Assembly: GCA_050733935.1 (NCBI GenBank)
Contig: JBOHUC010000005.1
Coordinates: 1-46,804, forward strand
Reading direction: 5' to 3'
DNA length: 46,804 nucleotides
Source of the DNA: JBOHUC01 sp050733935
GTDB taxonomy: Bacteria > Eisenbacteria > RBG-16-71-46 > DASYSL01
Below, one piece after another: positions 1 through 7,676 of the stretch. The stretch's first letter is position 1. Each line of letters starts with the position of its first letter. Under the pieces are notes generated by a model, which ran no database searches, was not told the origin of the DNA, and saw nothing but the letters and a program-made list of their open reading frames with translations. The translations under genes and the position numbers were made by a program.

Positions 1-114
1 GCCTGGCTCTACAACTTCCGACGGCTGGTCGTGCGCTACGAGCATAACTTCCTGAACTTCCGCGGCTTCGTGCACCTCGGTTGCATCGTCATTCTGCTTC
101 GCCGGTATTTATGA
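1..114 (+). mobile_element. 3' end of an IS5-family transposase (partial, cut by window edge)
   Basis: Frame 1 is open from the first base to a TGA at 112-114 and encodes 37 residues. They contain RRLVVRYEHNFLNFRGFVH and end in ILLRRYL. This is the conserved C-terminus of IS5/IS427-type DDE transposases, the last part of the catalytic domain after the E of the DDE triad. The start, the first two catalytic residues and the left inverted repeat lie outside the window. The right end of the element must be within a few tens of bases after 114, but I cannot fix it without the left end. The oppositely oriented glycosyltransferase gene ends at 123, so its stop codon may come from the element. Confidence 0.8.
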
Positions 115-122
115 GACTGCTT

Positions 123-1190
123 CTAGAGGGTAGGCATCAGTTTCGTTAGAAACGGAACGCAGCGTTCGAGCACCGCTTCCGGTGGAATCGCGACCAGCCC
201 GCGCTCCGGCGTGTTCGTCTCCTCCGCGCGCAGGACCGCATAGCGTTCCTCCGGCACGAACGGCCCGCACTCCTCCGGAAGCCAGCGCGAGAACAGCGCC
301 ACGACGGGAGTTCCCACGGCGGCCGCGACGTGCATGGGCCCCGTGTTCGGCGTGACCAGGAGATCGAGCCGCGCGAGCAGCGCCTTGTAGCGCTCGAAAT
401 CCGGCGGTCCGCTCAAGACGGTGATCGCGTCCCCCGCCGCATCGAGGAGTGTCGAGGCGCGCGTGCGCTCTTCCGGGAGGAGGTCGACGACCACGCGCAA
501 CGGGATCTGGTGCGCGCGCCCGTGATCGACGAGCCCACGCGCGAGTGCGGCGAACGATTCGAGAGGCCATTCCCGGTGCTTCGCATCGCGGTTCGCGAAC
601 CATCCGATCCCGGCATCGCGGAGGCGCGGGTGAAGGCCAACGAGGAGCTCGCGACCCGGGCCGCCCTCGGAGCGCGGCGCAATCCCGTGTGCCGCGAGGT
701 ACTGATCCGCCGCCGCGCGTCCCTCCGCGGTAACGGGAAGCGTGATCCAGGCACGCGGAACCGAAGAGGCGGCGGGCCCTTCGAGACTCGCCGCCACCGT
801 GTCGAGGCAGCGCGTGCAGTAATGCACGACTTCCCCGGCCCGGCGCTCGGCGAGCCCGAAGATCGCGGGGGCCACGCCGTCCACGAGCGCGCGATAGTGT
901 GGATGCGATTCGAACACATACGCCCGGTCAAAGCCTTCCGCGCGCAGCTCGCGCTCGAGGCGCGGCCGCGCGAGAAGGTCTTCCGGAAAGCGGCGGGAAT
1001 GCAGGTGGTAGCGGGTCACGCGCGGATCGAATCCGCGCAACACGCGCCGTCCCTCGCCGGTCGTGAGCAGATGCACTTCGGCGGCCGGGTACGCATCGAG
1101 GACCATGCGCAGCGCGGGCGTGATCATCACGAGATCGCCGGCCCGCCCCGCACGCACGATCAGGATTTTCCTCGGACTTGCTTCTGGCAT
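123..1190 (-). CDS. Family 9 glycosyltransferase (ADP-heptose:LPS heptosyltransferase-like)
   Basis: A 355-residue protein of the GT9 family, which transfers heptose (or another sugar) from a nucleotide donor to lipopolysaccharide core on the inner face of the inner membrane. The N-terminal Rossmann half begins KILIVRAGRAGDLVMITPAL (about 8-27), the usual GT9 opening. The C-terminal donor-binding half holds REWPLESFAALA (about 206-217) and PNTGPMHVAAAVGTPVVALF (281-300), equivalent to the family (D/N)SGPxHxAxAxGxP signature. Length is normal for the family (about 340-360). The start ATG at 1190 has no strong ribosome site. The gene ends against the IS5-type fragment, and its TAG lies 9 bases past the transposase stop, so the native C-terminus may have been trimmed. 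The acceptor sugar cannot be told from sequence. It diverges from the mtnA gene run. Confidence 0.85.
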   Translation of the reverse strand: MPEASPRKILIVRAGRAGDLVMITPALRMVLDAYPAAEVHLLTTGEGRRVLRGFDPRVTRYHLHSRRFPEDLLARPRLERELRAEGFDRAYVFESHPHYRALVDGVAPAIFGLAERRAGEVVHYCTRCLDTVAASLEGPAASSVPRAWITLPVTAEGRAAADQYLAAHGIAPRSEGGPGRELLVGLHPRLRDAGIGWFANRDAKHREWPLESFAALARGLVDHGRAHQIPLRVVVDLLPEERTRASTLLDAAGDAITVLSGPPDFERYKALLARLDLLVTPNTGPMHVAAAVGTPVVALFSRWLPEECGPFVPEERYAVLRAEETNTPERGLVAIPPEAVLERCVPFLTKLMPTL

Positions 1191-1195
1191 TTCCG

Positions 1196-1225
1196 TTGAA
1201 TGCCCTCGGTAGGATCACGCATACT
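1196..1225 (+). promoter_or_regulatory. Candidate sigma70-type promoter for the DUF6165-mtnA run
   Basis: TTGAAT (1196-1201) and CATACT (1220-1225) are separated by 18 bases in the short gap between the divergent glycosyltransferase and the DUF6165-like gene. Each hexamer matches 4 of 6 consensus bases. It would place a transcript start near 1232, about 45 bases before the ATG at 1278. Suggestive only. Confidence 0.35.
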
Positions 1226-1277
1226 CGGCCCGCAAACGCGATCCTGCCGATCCTACACGGTCCCGAGCCCCGATCCC

Positions 1278-1679
1278 ATGCACCTTACCGTCCAGACGTC
1301 GCCCGGCGAGTTCCTCGACAAGATGACGATCCTCGAGATCAAGGCCGATCGCATCGAGAATCCGGAGAAGCTCGAGAACGTGCGCCGCGAGCTTGCGCTG
1401 CTCCGCTCGACCTGGCAGGCCTCGCCGCTTTCGGGCGCCGCGGGCGCGGACGCTTCCGCTCTGGTCTCCGAGCTGCGCGAGGTGAACACGATCCTGTGGG
1501 AGGTCGAGGATCGAATCCGCCTCAAGGAGGCGGCCGCCGCGTTCGATGCGGAATTCATCGAGCTGGCCCGTTCGGTGTACCGCACGAACGACCGCCGCGC
1601 GGCGATCAAGCGCCGGCTGAACGTCCTCCTCGGCTCGGACCTGATCGAAGAGAAGTCCTACACGGCCGACCGGCCTTGA
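1278..1679 (+). CDS. DUF6165-like protein
   Basis: A 133-residue protein. The opening VQTSPGEFLDKMTILEIKAD matches what I recall of DUF6165 proteins (PGELxDKxTILEIKxERI), small proteins often coded near LPS or polysaccharide glycosyltransferases. The function of the family is unknown. The remainder is strongly helical and charged, with no signal peptide or membrane segment, so it is probably cytoplasmic. I chose the ATG at 1278: the frame is open to 1200, but the 26 upstream residues are proline/arginine/serine-rich and lie over the promoter-like region, and homologues start just before the PGE motif. The stop is 4 bases from the mtnA ATG, so the two are probably co-transcribed. Its place beside a GT9 gene fits the known neighbourhood of the family. 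Confidence 0.7.
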   Translation: MHLTVQTSPGEFLDKMTILEIKADRIENPEKLENVRRELALLRSTWQASPLSGAAGADASALVSELREVNTILWEVEDRIRLKEAAAAFDAEFIELARSVYRTNDRRAAIKRRLNVLLGSDLIEEKSYTADRP

Positions 1680-1683
1680 TCCC

Positions 1684-2850
1684 ATGTCGGTGAATCCCGG
1701 ATCCGCGGTGCCCGCGCTCTCGTGGAATGCCGAAACGGGCGCGCTCGAAATCCTCGACCAGACGCTCCTCCCGCACGAGGTGCGCCGTCTTTCGCTGACG
1801 AACCTCGAAGAGGTGTGCGAAGCGATCAAGACGATGCGCGTGCGCGGCGCGCCGCTCATCGGGATCGCAGGGGCGTTCGGTCTCGCGCTCGCACTGTGCG
1901 AGTCCCCGGGCGCGTCGCCGGACGCCGCGGAGCGCGCGGGCCAGGCGCTCGTTGCGACGCGGCCCACGGCCGTGAACCTCGCGTGGGCCGTTGGGCGCGT
2001 GCGTGCGGCCCTCGAGAGCGTCCCGGCCCGCGATTCCACCGCGCGGGCCGCGCGTGCGCTCGCCGAAGCGGAGGCGATTCTCGAGGAGGAGATCGCGACC
2101 TGCTCGCGCATCGGCGATCACGGGCTTGCGATCCTCGAGCGCCTGCGATCGCGTGGGGGCCGGGCCGGAGGGCGCGCGGACGAACGGCTGAACGTCCTCA
2201 CACACTGTAATGCCGGCTGGCTCGCGACCGGCGGCTGGGGCACCGCCCTGGCCCCCGTGTACAAGGCGCACGCGGCTGGCCTTCCGATCCACGTGTGGGT
2301 CGACGAGACACGCCCGCGCGGGCAGGGCGCGTCGCTCACGACCTGGGAGCTCGGCCAGGCTGGAATTCCGCACACGCTCATCGCCGACACCGCTTCCGGG
2401 CACCAGATGCAGCGCGGCCGCGTGGACGTTGTCTTCGTCGGGAGCGATCGCACGACCGCCCGTGGCGACGTGTGCAACAAGATCGGCACGTATCTCGTCG
2501 CCCTCGCCGCGCGTGCGAACGAGGTGCCGTTCTATGCCGCCGTTCCGACGTCGAGCATCGACTGGACGATCGAGGACGGACTGGCCGGCATCCCGATCGA
2601 GGAGCGGGATCCAACTGAAGTGCGCCAGGCGCGCGGGCGTCTCGCGGGCGCGACCGGAGCGGCCGGCTCCGTCGGGGCCGTCCGCGCGATCGACGTGTCG
2701 CCCGACGGGACCACCGCCGCCAATCCGGCATTCGACGTGACCCCCGCTCCGCTCGTCACCGGCATCGTGACCGAGCACGGCGTGTTTTCCGCGACGCGCG
2801 AAGGCCTCGCGCCGCTGCGCGCGATCGTCGAGTCGGGGTCCCGCGCGTGA
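1684..2850 (+). CDS. mtnA: S-methyl-5-thioribose-1-phosphate isomerase (MtnA)
   Basis: A 388-residue member of the MtnA/eIF2B-alpha-like aldose isomerase family. It converts 5-methylthioribose 1-phosphate to 5-methylthioribulose 1-phosphate in methionine salvage, and in some bacteria the 5-deoxyribose analogue. Visible signatures are MRVRGAPLIGIAGAFGLALA (51-70), the catalytic-cysteine motif THCNAGWLATGGWGTA with C175, and GSDRTTARGDVCNKIGTY with the catalytic D255 (family GADRxxxNGDxxNKIGTY). PFYAAVPTSSID (282-293) is also typical. Slightly longer than the usual 340-360, partly because of an N-terminal extension and an insertion near 155-170. It begins 4 bases after the DUF6165-like gene, and its TGA overlaps the GTG of the aldolase, which indicates translational coupling. 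No mtnB, mtnC or mtnD gene is in the window. Confidence 0.93.
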   Translation: MSVNPGSAVPALSWNAETGALEILDQTLLPHEVRRLSLTNLEEVCEAIKTMRVRGAPLIGIAGAFGLALALCESPGASPDAAERAGQALVATRPTAVNLAWAVGRVRAALESVPARDSTARAARALAEAEAILEEEIATCSRIGDHGLAILERLRSRGGRAGGRADERLNVLTHCNAGWLATGGWGTALAPVYKAHAAGLPIHVWVDETRPRGQGASLTTWELGQAGIPHTLIADTASGHQMQRGRVDVVFVGSDRTTARGDVCNKIGTYLVALAARANEVPFYAAVPTSSIDWTIEDGLAGIPIEERDPTEVRQARGRLAGATGAAGSVGAVRAIDVSPDGTTAANPAFDVTPAPLVTGIVTEHGVFSATREGLAPLRAIVESGSRA

Positions 2851-3503
2851 GCGGCGAGCGCGCCCTGCGGGAAGCGATCGTCGCCGCCGGACGCACGCTC
2901 AAGTCGCGCGGTCTCACCTCGGGCCGCTCGGGCAATCTGAGCGCGCGCTTCGACGGGGGCTTCCTCATCACGCCGAGCGGAGTTCCCTACGAGAGCCTGA
3001 GCGCGCCGGACGTCGTGCATGTCGCGGCCGACGGCTCGCAAGCCCCCGGACAGCTCGCGCCCTCGAGCGAGTGGCAGCTCCATCTCGAGATCTACCGCGC
3101 GCGCGCGGATGCCCAGGCGATCGCGCACGCGCATCCGCGCTATTCGACCGCGCTCGCGTGCGGCCGGCGGGAGATCCCAGCGTTCCACTACATGGTCGCG
3201 ATCGCCGGGGGCCGATCGATCCGCTGCGCGCAGTACGCGACGTACGGCACGCGCGAGCTCGCCTTGAACGCGGTCGAGGCGCTGCGCGACCGCCGCGCGT
3301 GCCTGCTCGCGAACCACGGATCGATCGCGCTCGGGGATTCGATCGAAACCGCGCTCGACCTGCTCGACGAAGTCGAGGTGCTCGCGACGCAGTACTGCGA
3401 ATCCCTGCGCCTGGGGCAGGTGGTCATCCTGTCGGACCCCGAAATGGCCCGGATCCTCGAGCGCTTCAAGTCCTACGGACAGCCGGGGAACTCGAAACTC
3501 TAG
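2847..3503 (+). CDS. Class II aldolase/adducin family protein (fuculose-phosphate aldolase-like)
   Basis: A 218-residue class II (zinc) aldolase. GLTSGRSGNLSAR (22-34) and ITPSGVPYE (41-49) are the phosphate- and substrate-binding motifs of the family. The metal ligands are visible as E75, H94 and H96 (AHAHPRYSTALA) and H157 (LLANHGSIALG). Family members cleave ketose 1-phosphates to dihydroxyacetone phosphate and an aldehyde, or act as MtnB dehydratases. The E75 general base and direct coupling to MtnA suggest a substrate such as 5-methylthioribulose 1-phosphate or 5-deoxyribulose 1-phosphate, as in the DHAP shunt; this is inference. MtnB is the main alternative. GTG start at 2847 overlaps the mtnA stop by 4 bases. 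Confidence 0.85.
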   Translation: MSGERALREAIVAAGRTLKSRGLTSGRSGNLSARFDGGFLITPSGVPYESLSAPDVVHVAADGSQAPGQLAPSSEWQLHLEIYRARADAQAIAHAHPRYSTALACGRREIPAFHYMVAIAGGRSIRCAQYATYGTRELALNAVEALRDRRACLLANHGSIALGDSIETALDLLDEVEVLATQYCESLRLGQVVILSDPEMARILERFKSYGQPGNSKL

Positions 3504-3578
3504 TTGTGCAGGAGGTGTAGTACAGAGTACGGTTCATTGGACAGGCGCGTGCCTGTGCACCCCACAGGAAGGATGGGC

Positions 3579-5234
3579 ATGCGCCGACTTCAGATCGGAA
3601 TCCTCGACCTGGTTGCAAGAGGGCCCACGCGATCCCTGTACGGGCGCGTGATGAATGCGAACCTCGCGAGCATCATGCCGCAGGTTCTCGGAGTCTGGTG
3701 CGAGGCGGAGGGCCACGACGTCCGCCTCGTTTGCTATACCGGCTTCGAAGATCTCACCGAAGAGCTCCCGCGCGACATCGACCTCCTGTTCATCTCGAGT
3801 TTCTCGCAATCCGCGCAGCTCGCCTACGCGATCAGCCATCTGTTCCGCAGCCGCGGCGTCGTGACCGCGCTCGGCGGTCCGCACGCACGCTGCTACCCGC
3901 AGGACGCCCAGAAGTACTTCGACTACGTGCTCGGCTTCACGGACCGGGCGACACTCCGCACCGTGCTCGACGAATGCACGCCGCACCGGCCGCTCGGCCG
4001 CAGACTCGCCGCGGCGACACAGCCGCATCAACTTCCGGGCGTGCGCGAGCGCTGGAAGTTCATCGAGCCGATTCTTGCGAAGGCGCCCGCGATCCGGATC
4101 GTGCCGATGCTCTCGAGCCTCGGCTGCCCGTACACCTGCGCCTTCTGCATCGATTCGGTCGTCCCCTACCAGCCGCTCGAGACCGAAACGATCAAGGAGG
4201 ACCTGCGCTTCCTGCGTACGAAGTTCCGGAAGCCGATGGTCGCCTGGCACGATCCGAACTTCGGCGTGCGCTTCGACGCGATCATGCAGGCGATCGAAGA
4301 TGCAGTTCCACCGGGCAGCATCGATTTCATCGCGGAGAGCAGCCTGTCACTCCTGTCGGAGCCGCATCTCGTTCGTCTGCGCCGGAACGGCTTCCGGGCA
4401 CTCCTTCCCGGCATCGAGTCGTGGTACGACATGGGGAACAAGTCGAAGACCGGAAAGAACGTCGGGCGGGACAAGGTGCGGCAGGTGTCCGAGCACGTGA
4501 ACCTGCTCTTGCGCTACGTGCCCTACGTGCAGACGAACTTCGTGCTCGGGCTCGATGGCGACGAGGGACCGGAGCCGTTCGAGCTGACGAAAGAGTTCGT
4601 CGACCGGACGCCGGGCGCGTTCCCCGGGTACTCGCTGCTCACGGCGTTCGGCCAGGCGGCCCCGCTCAATCTCGAATACCAGCGTTCGGACCGCGTCCTG
4701 GGCTTCCCGTTCCACTTCCTCAACAACCACGCGGCAATGAACGTCCGGCCCAAGAACTATGCGTGGCCCGAGTTCTACGACGGCGTGCTGCGGGTCACAC
4801 GCCATACATTCTCGTGGGGGGCGATTGCGCGGCGCTTCGCAGCGACGAATGCCGCCATCCCCCGCTGGATGAACGTCGTCCGCGCGGTGTCCTCGGAGGG
4901 GTTCGGGCGCATCCGCCACTTCCGGGCCGTGCGCGAGCTGCTCGAGAGCGATCGTGGATTCCGGGCGTACTTCGACCGCGAGAGCGACGTCCTCCCCGAG
5001 TTCTACGTCGACCGGGTGCGCCGCGACCTGGGCTCGCTGTGGGAGCACCTGCCGAACGGGGCGCTCCACCACAACCCCACGGCCTACCTCGAAGCGCATC
5101 AGGCGGGCACGAACGGCCACAAGGTGCCGGCCGTCACGAACGGAAACGCGAACGGAGACACGAACGGCGGCACGCACGGAAGCGCGAGCGACGAGGCCAT
5201 CGCGGCCGCGCTCCCCACGCCCGCCGGGCACTGA
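3579..5234 (+). CDS. B12-binding-domain radical SAM protein
   Basis: About 551 residues. The CPYTCAFC motif (C183, C187, C190) is the radical SAM CxxxCxxC that binds the 4Fe-4S cluster. The first 150 residues resemble a cobalamin-binding Rossmann domain: EGHDVRLVCY, DIDLLFISS and TALGGPHARCYP, the last typical of B12-binding radical SAM enzymes. The usual DxHxxG cobalamin-ligand motif is not evident. I chose the ATG at 3579 because AGGAAGG lies 6 bases upstream; an ATG at 3573 sits directly on that site, and the frame is open back to 3504. The last 40 residues are a low-complexity tail rich in Asn-Gly pairs. It follows the aldolase by 75 bases and may be read with it. The substrate is unknown. 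Confidence 0.82.
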   Translation: MRRLQIGILDLVARGPTRSLYGRVMNANLASIMPQVLGVWCEAEGHDVRLVCYTGFEDLTEELPRDIDLLFISSFSQSAQLAYAISHLFRSRGVVTALGGPHARCYPQDAQKYFDYVLGFTDRATLRTVLDECTPHRPLGRRLAAATQPHQLPGVRERWKFIEPILAKAPAIRIVPMLSSLGCPYTCAFCIDSVVPYQPLETETIKEDLRFLRTKFRKPMVAWHDPNFGVRFDAIMQAIEDAVPPGSIDFIAESSLSLLSEPHLVRLRRNGFRALLPGIESWYDMGNKSKTGKNVGRDKVRQVSEHVNLLLRYVPYVQTNFVLGLDGDEGPEPFELTKEFVDRTPGAFPGYSLLTAFGQAAPLNLEYQRSDRVLGFPFHFLNNHAAMNVRPKNYAWPEFYDGVLRVTRHTFSWGAIARRFAATNAAIPRWMNVVRAVSSEGFGRIRHFRAVRELLESDRGFRAYFDRESDVLPEFYVDRVRRDLGSLWEHLPNGALHHNPTAYLEAHQAGTNGHKVPAVTNGNANGDTNGGTHGSASDEAIAAALPTPAGH

Positions 5235-5270
5235 CGCGCACGCCCTGTCGCGGCGCGCGTCCTTCCGGCG

Positions 5271-6158
5271 CTATCGAAGCGGGAAGTATCCCACCTCGGT
5301 CGCGAGCTTTTGGCCGTCCGCCGACAGCACCCAGTCCACGAACAGTTTCTGGTCCCCCGCCGGCTTGACCCGCGTGTAGAAGAAGAGTGAGCGGGTGAGC
5401 GGGTACGATCCATTCGCGACGTTCGCAGCCGTCGGCAGGACGGCGGGCTTCCCCGCACCCGTCGAGAGTCCGAGATCCCTCACGCCCTTCGCGTAGGCCG
5501 CCCCGCCGTATCCGATTCCGTTCCGATCCTTCGCGACCGCGTTCACGACCGCGGCGGTCCCGGGCAGGGTCTGCGTGCGCGCGGAAAAATCCCTCCCCTT
5601 GAGGACGTTGTCCTTGAAATACACGTACGTGCCCGAGTTGTTCTCGCGACCATAGAGGGTGATCAGCGCGTCCGGTCCGCCGAGGTCCTTCCAGCTCGTG
5701 ACCTCGCCGAGATAGACCCGCCTCAGCTGATCGAACGTGATCTCCTTCACCGGATTGGTCGCGTGCACGTAAACCGAGAGCCCGTCCTTCGCGACCGGGA
5801 TCTCGACCCCCATTGTCTGGAAGCGGTCGCGGAGCTTCCGCTTCTCCTCCTCCTTCATCGGGCGGGACGACATGCAGATGTCGGTCGTCCCGTTGATGAG
5901 CGCTGCGATCCCGGTCCCCGAGCCTCCGCCCGTCACCTGAACGATCTGGCCCTTGTGCGCCTTCATGTACGACTCGGCCCAGCGCTGGCACAGGATGACC
6001 ATCGTGTCAGATCCCTTGACGACGATGCCGCGCGCGGCGTGCGCAGTGCCGCTCCGCGCGAAACCGCCGAGCGCAATCCCGGCGGCCGCGGCGACGACCG
6101 TGACCGCGACGAGCCGCAGGGAGCGCGCGATCCCGGCTCCCCGGTCCGTTCCGTTCAT
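5271..6158 (-). CDS. PstS-like phosphate ABC transporter substrate-binding protein
   Basis: A 295-residue periplasmic binding protein of the PstS/SphX family. A signal peptide spans about residues 1-42 (hydrophobic VAVTVVAAAAGIALGG, ending near AHAARG). The mature part begins IVVKGSDTM. Phosphate-binding motifs are TGGGSGTGIAALINGTTDI (about 76-94) and GRENNSGTYVYF (about 168-179). YLGEVTSWKDLGG and FVDWVLSADGQK are also PstS-like. AAAGGAGA lies upstream of the ATG. It starts 13 bases after the phosphate-selective porin gene, so the pair is an operon: outer-membrane pore, then periplasmic binding. No PstC, PstA, PstB or PhoU gene is in the window. It may serve a distant permease or act as a phosphate-scavenging or sensing protein. 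Confidence 0.88.
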   Translation of the reverse strand: MNGTDRGAGIARSLRLVAVTVVAAAAGIALGGFARSGTAHAARGIVVKGSDTMVILCQRWAESYMKAHKGQIVQVTGGGSGTGIAALINGTTDICMSSRPMKEEEKRKLRDRFQTMGVEIPVAKDGLSVYVHATNPVKEITFDQLRRVYLGEVTSWKDLGGPDALITLYGRENNSGTYVYFKDNVLKGRDFSARTQTLPGTAAVVNAVAKDRNGIGYGGAAYAKGVRDLGLSTGAGKPAVLPTAANVANGSYPLTRSLFFYTRVKPAGDQKLFVDWVLSADGQKLATEVGYFPLR

Positions 6159-6171
6159 GAAATCTCCTTTC

Positions 6172-7464
6172 TCAGTACGTCGCCTGGAATTGCACGGTCC
6201 AGCCGTTATCCTTCGGATCCACGAATCCGCCGCCGCTCACCGGCCGCTCCGTGATCGGAATCTCATACGCGGCCGTGATCCGGACCGATCCCGCATAGAA
6301 CCAGTTCACCACGAAGTTCCAGCGCTCGAATTGATCGTGATCGACGTCGACATTCGGGTCGTACGCGTCGTAGCGCGCCGCGACCTGAAATTTCTCGCCC
6401 AGGTTCTGGATGACGGCGATGTATCCGCCCGAGAAGTCGGTCGCGAAGTGCGAGGGATCGGCGCCGGGCACGAGCAGCCGGGACGGCTGGCTCGCCGACG
6501 GTCCGACCGTGAGGGCCGTGACCGAGTCCGTGTTCACATTGTGGCCGAGGTAGAACTCCCCCTTGAGCGAGGCGCCGCCGACGCCCGGCACCGTCACGTA
6601 GTACTGGGCGTCCCCGCCCCAGCGCGTCCGGTCCGTGATCACGTCCTCGCCGGTGAGCGGAGTGAGCGCCTTTCCCGTGTACCCCGAGACTGCCGCCTCG
6701 AGGAAGCCGAGCGAGCCGCGCACGCGCGCCACGAGGTCCTTGCCGCTCGTCGGATCGGTGGTCGGGAAATCGACACTTCCGATTCCGCCGCCGTTGTAAA
6801 CGCCGACCACGGTGTCGAGGTAGTTCGACCAGCGGCTCTGAATCTTGAGACCGCGGTCACGCTCGCCGGGGAAGAGCACGTTCTCGGCGCGCGAGCGCTC
6901 CGGGAACTCGCGCAGGCTCGAGGACCGTTCGATCTCGTAGCCGAACGGGACGTTCATCTGGCCGGCCCAGAACTGGTGGGCGTGGTCGACCGTCCACGGA
7001 TCGAACAGGCTCAGGTAGACATCGAGGATCCGGACCTGGCGGTCCGATCCGCCGTCGATCTGGAACACGGCCTGGCTCCAGGGCGAGTGGTCGTACGTGA
7101 GCTTGAGGCGCGCTCTCCGGATGTAGAAGCGCTCGTTGTTCGCGGGCGTGAGCGTGAGCGGCGGGCCGGTCACGCGGACCGTGTCGGCGTCGTTTTCGAA
7201 ATGATCCCACCGCACCTGGATGTAACCGGAGAACTTGAACTTCCGGAACCGGTCGACCTCTGTCTGGATCACCTGCACCTGCTCGTTCATGCCTTCGAGG
7301 TCGACCTGAGGGGTGACGGCGGAAGACTCGGCCTCGGCGGACGCGCTCTGGGCCCCCGACGTCGCCGGGAAGAGTGCGAGCCACCCAAAGACCACGAGAA
7401 AGGCCGCTCGGAGAGACAGACTCCGGGCGGCGGGGCGAAGAGCTCGGAACTTCCCTGATCGCAT
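6172..7464 (-). CDS. Phosphate-selective porin O/P family outer-membrane protein
   Basis: A 430-residue outer-membrane protein. The signal peptide covers about 1-38 (FLVVFGWLALFPATSGAQS). A short coiled-coil follows (LEGMNEQVQVIQTEVDRFRK, about 56-75), as in trimeric OprP/OprO porins. The rest is an alternating beta-strand pattern with FYIRRARLKLTYDHS, GQMNVPFGYE and GGYIAVIQN, and the end FQATY has the aromatic C-terminal residue of barrel proteins. OprP-type porins admit phosphate or polyphosphate across the outer membrane. Pairing with a PstS-like gene 13 bases downstream supports this, though the substrate specificity is inferred. AGGAGG lies 7 bases before the ATG. No convincing Pho box was seen upstream; the likely promoter is the AT-richer patch around 7580-7620. 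Confidence 0.85.
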   Translation of the reverse strand: MRSGKFRALRPAARSLSLRAAFLVVFGWLALFPATSGAQSASAEAESSAVTPQVDLEGMNEQVQVIQTEVDRFRKFKFSGYIQVRWDHFENDADTVRVTGPPLTLTPANNERFYIRRARLKLTYDHSPWSQAVFQIDGGSDRQVRILDVYLSLFDPWTVDHAHQFWAGQMNVPFGYEIERSSSLREFPERSRAENVLFPGERDRGLKIQSRWSNYLDTVVGVYNGGGIGSVDFPTTDPTSGKDLVARVRGSLGFLEAAVSGYTGKALTPLTGEDVITDRTRWGGDAQYYVTVPGVGGASLKGEFYLGHNVNTDSVTALTVGPSASQPSRLLVPGADPSHFATDFSGGYIAVIQNLGEKFQVAARYDAYDPNVDVDHDQFERWNFVVNWFYAGSVRITAAYEIPITERPVSGGGFVDPKDNGWTVQFQATY

Positions 7465-7615
7465 CGAGGCGTCCTCCTGAGGGTGGATGAGCCGCCGGGA
7501 TCGTCCGGATCGCGACCGGGTCCCCGAGCGGGCCCCGATCGCACCCGGCCATCGTGGTCGGGATCAGTTGCCGATCCTTGTCGGCGATATTTCCGAGTTG
7601 TTAATCCTTTGGGCC

Positions 7616-7650
7616 AAAAGACTTCGGGCCCGGAGTGATTGCCGGGCCCG
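7616..7650 (-). terminator. Rho-independent terminator after the cytochrome c gene
   Basis: A perfect 9-bp stem (CGGGCCCGG at 7625-7633 pairing with CCGGGCCCG at 7642-7650) with an 8-base loop. Read on the minus strand it is followed closely by TCTTTT. It sits just past the stop of the cytochrome gene (7677) and upstream of the porin-pstS operon, separating the two units. Confidence 0.7.
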
Positions 7651-7676
7651 ATTGTGCAGGGAGTTGCGCGAACCTG

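Noticed and set aside
7465..7620. Pho box upstream of the porin-pstS operon
   Set aside because: No tandem CTGTCAT-like repeats were found on either strand.
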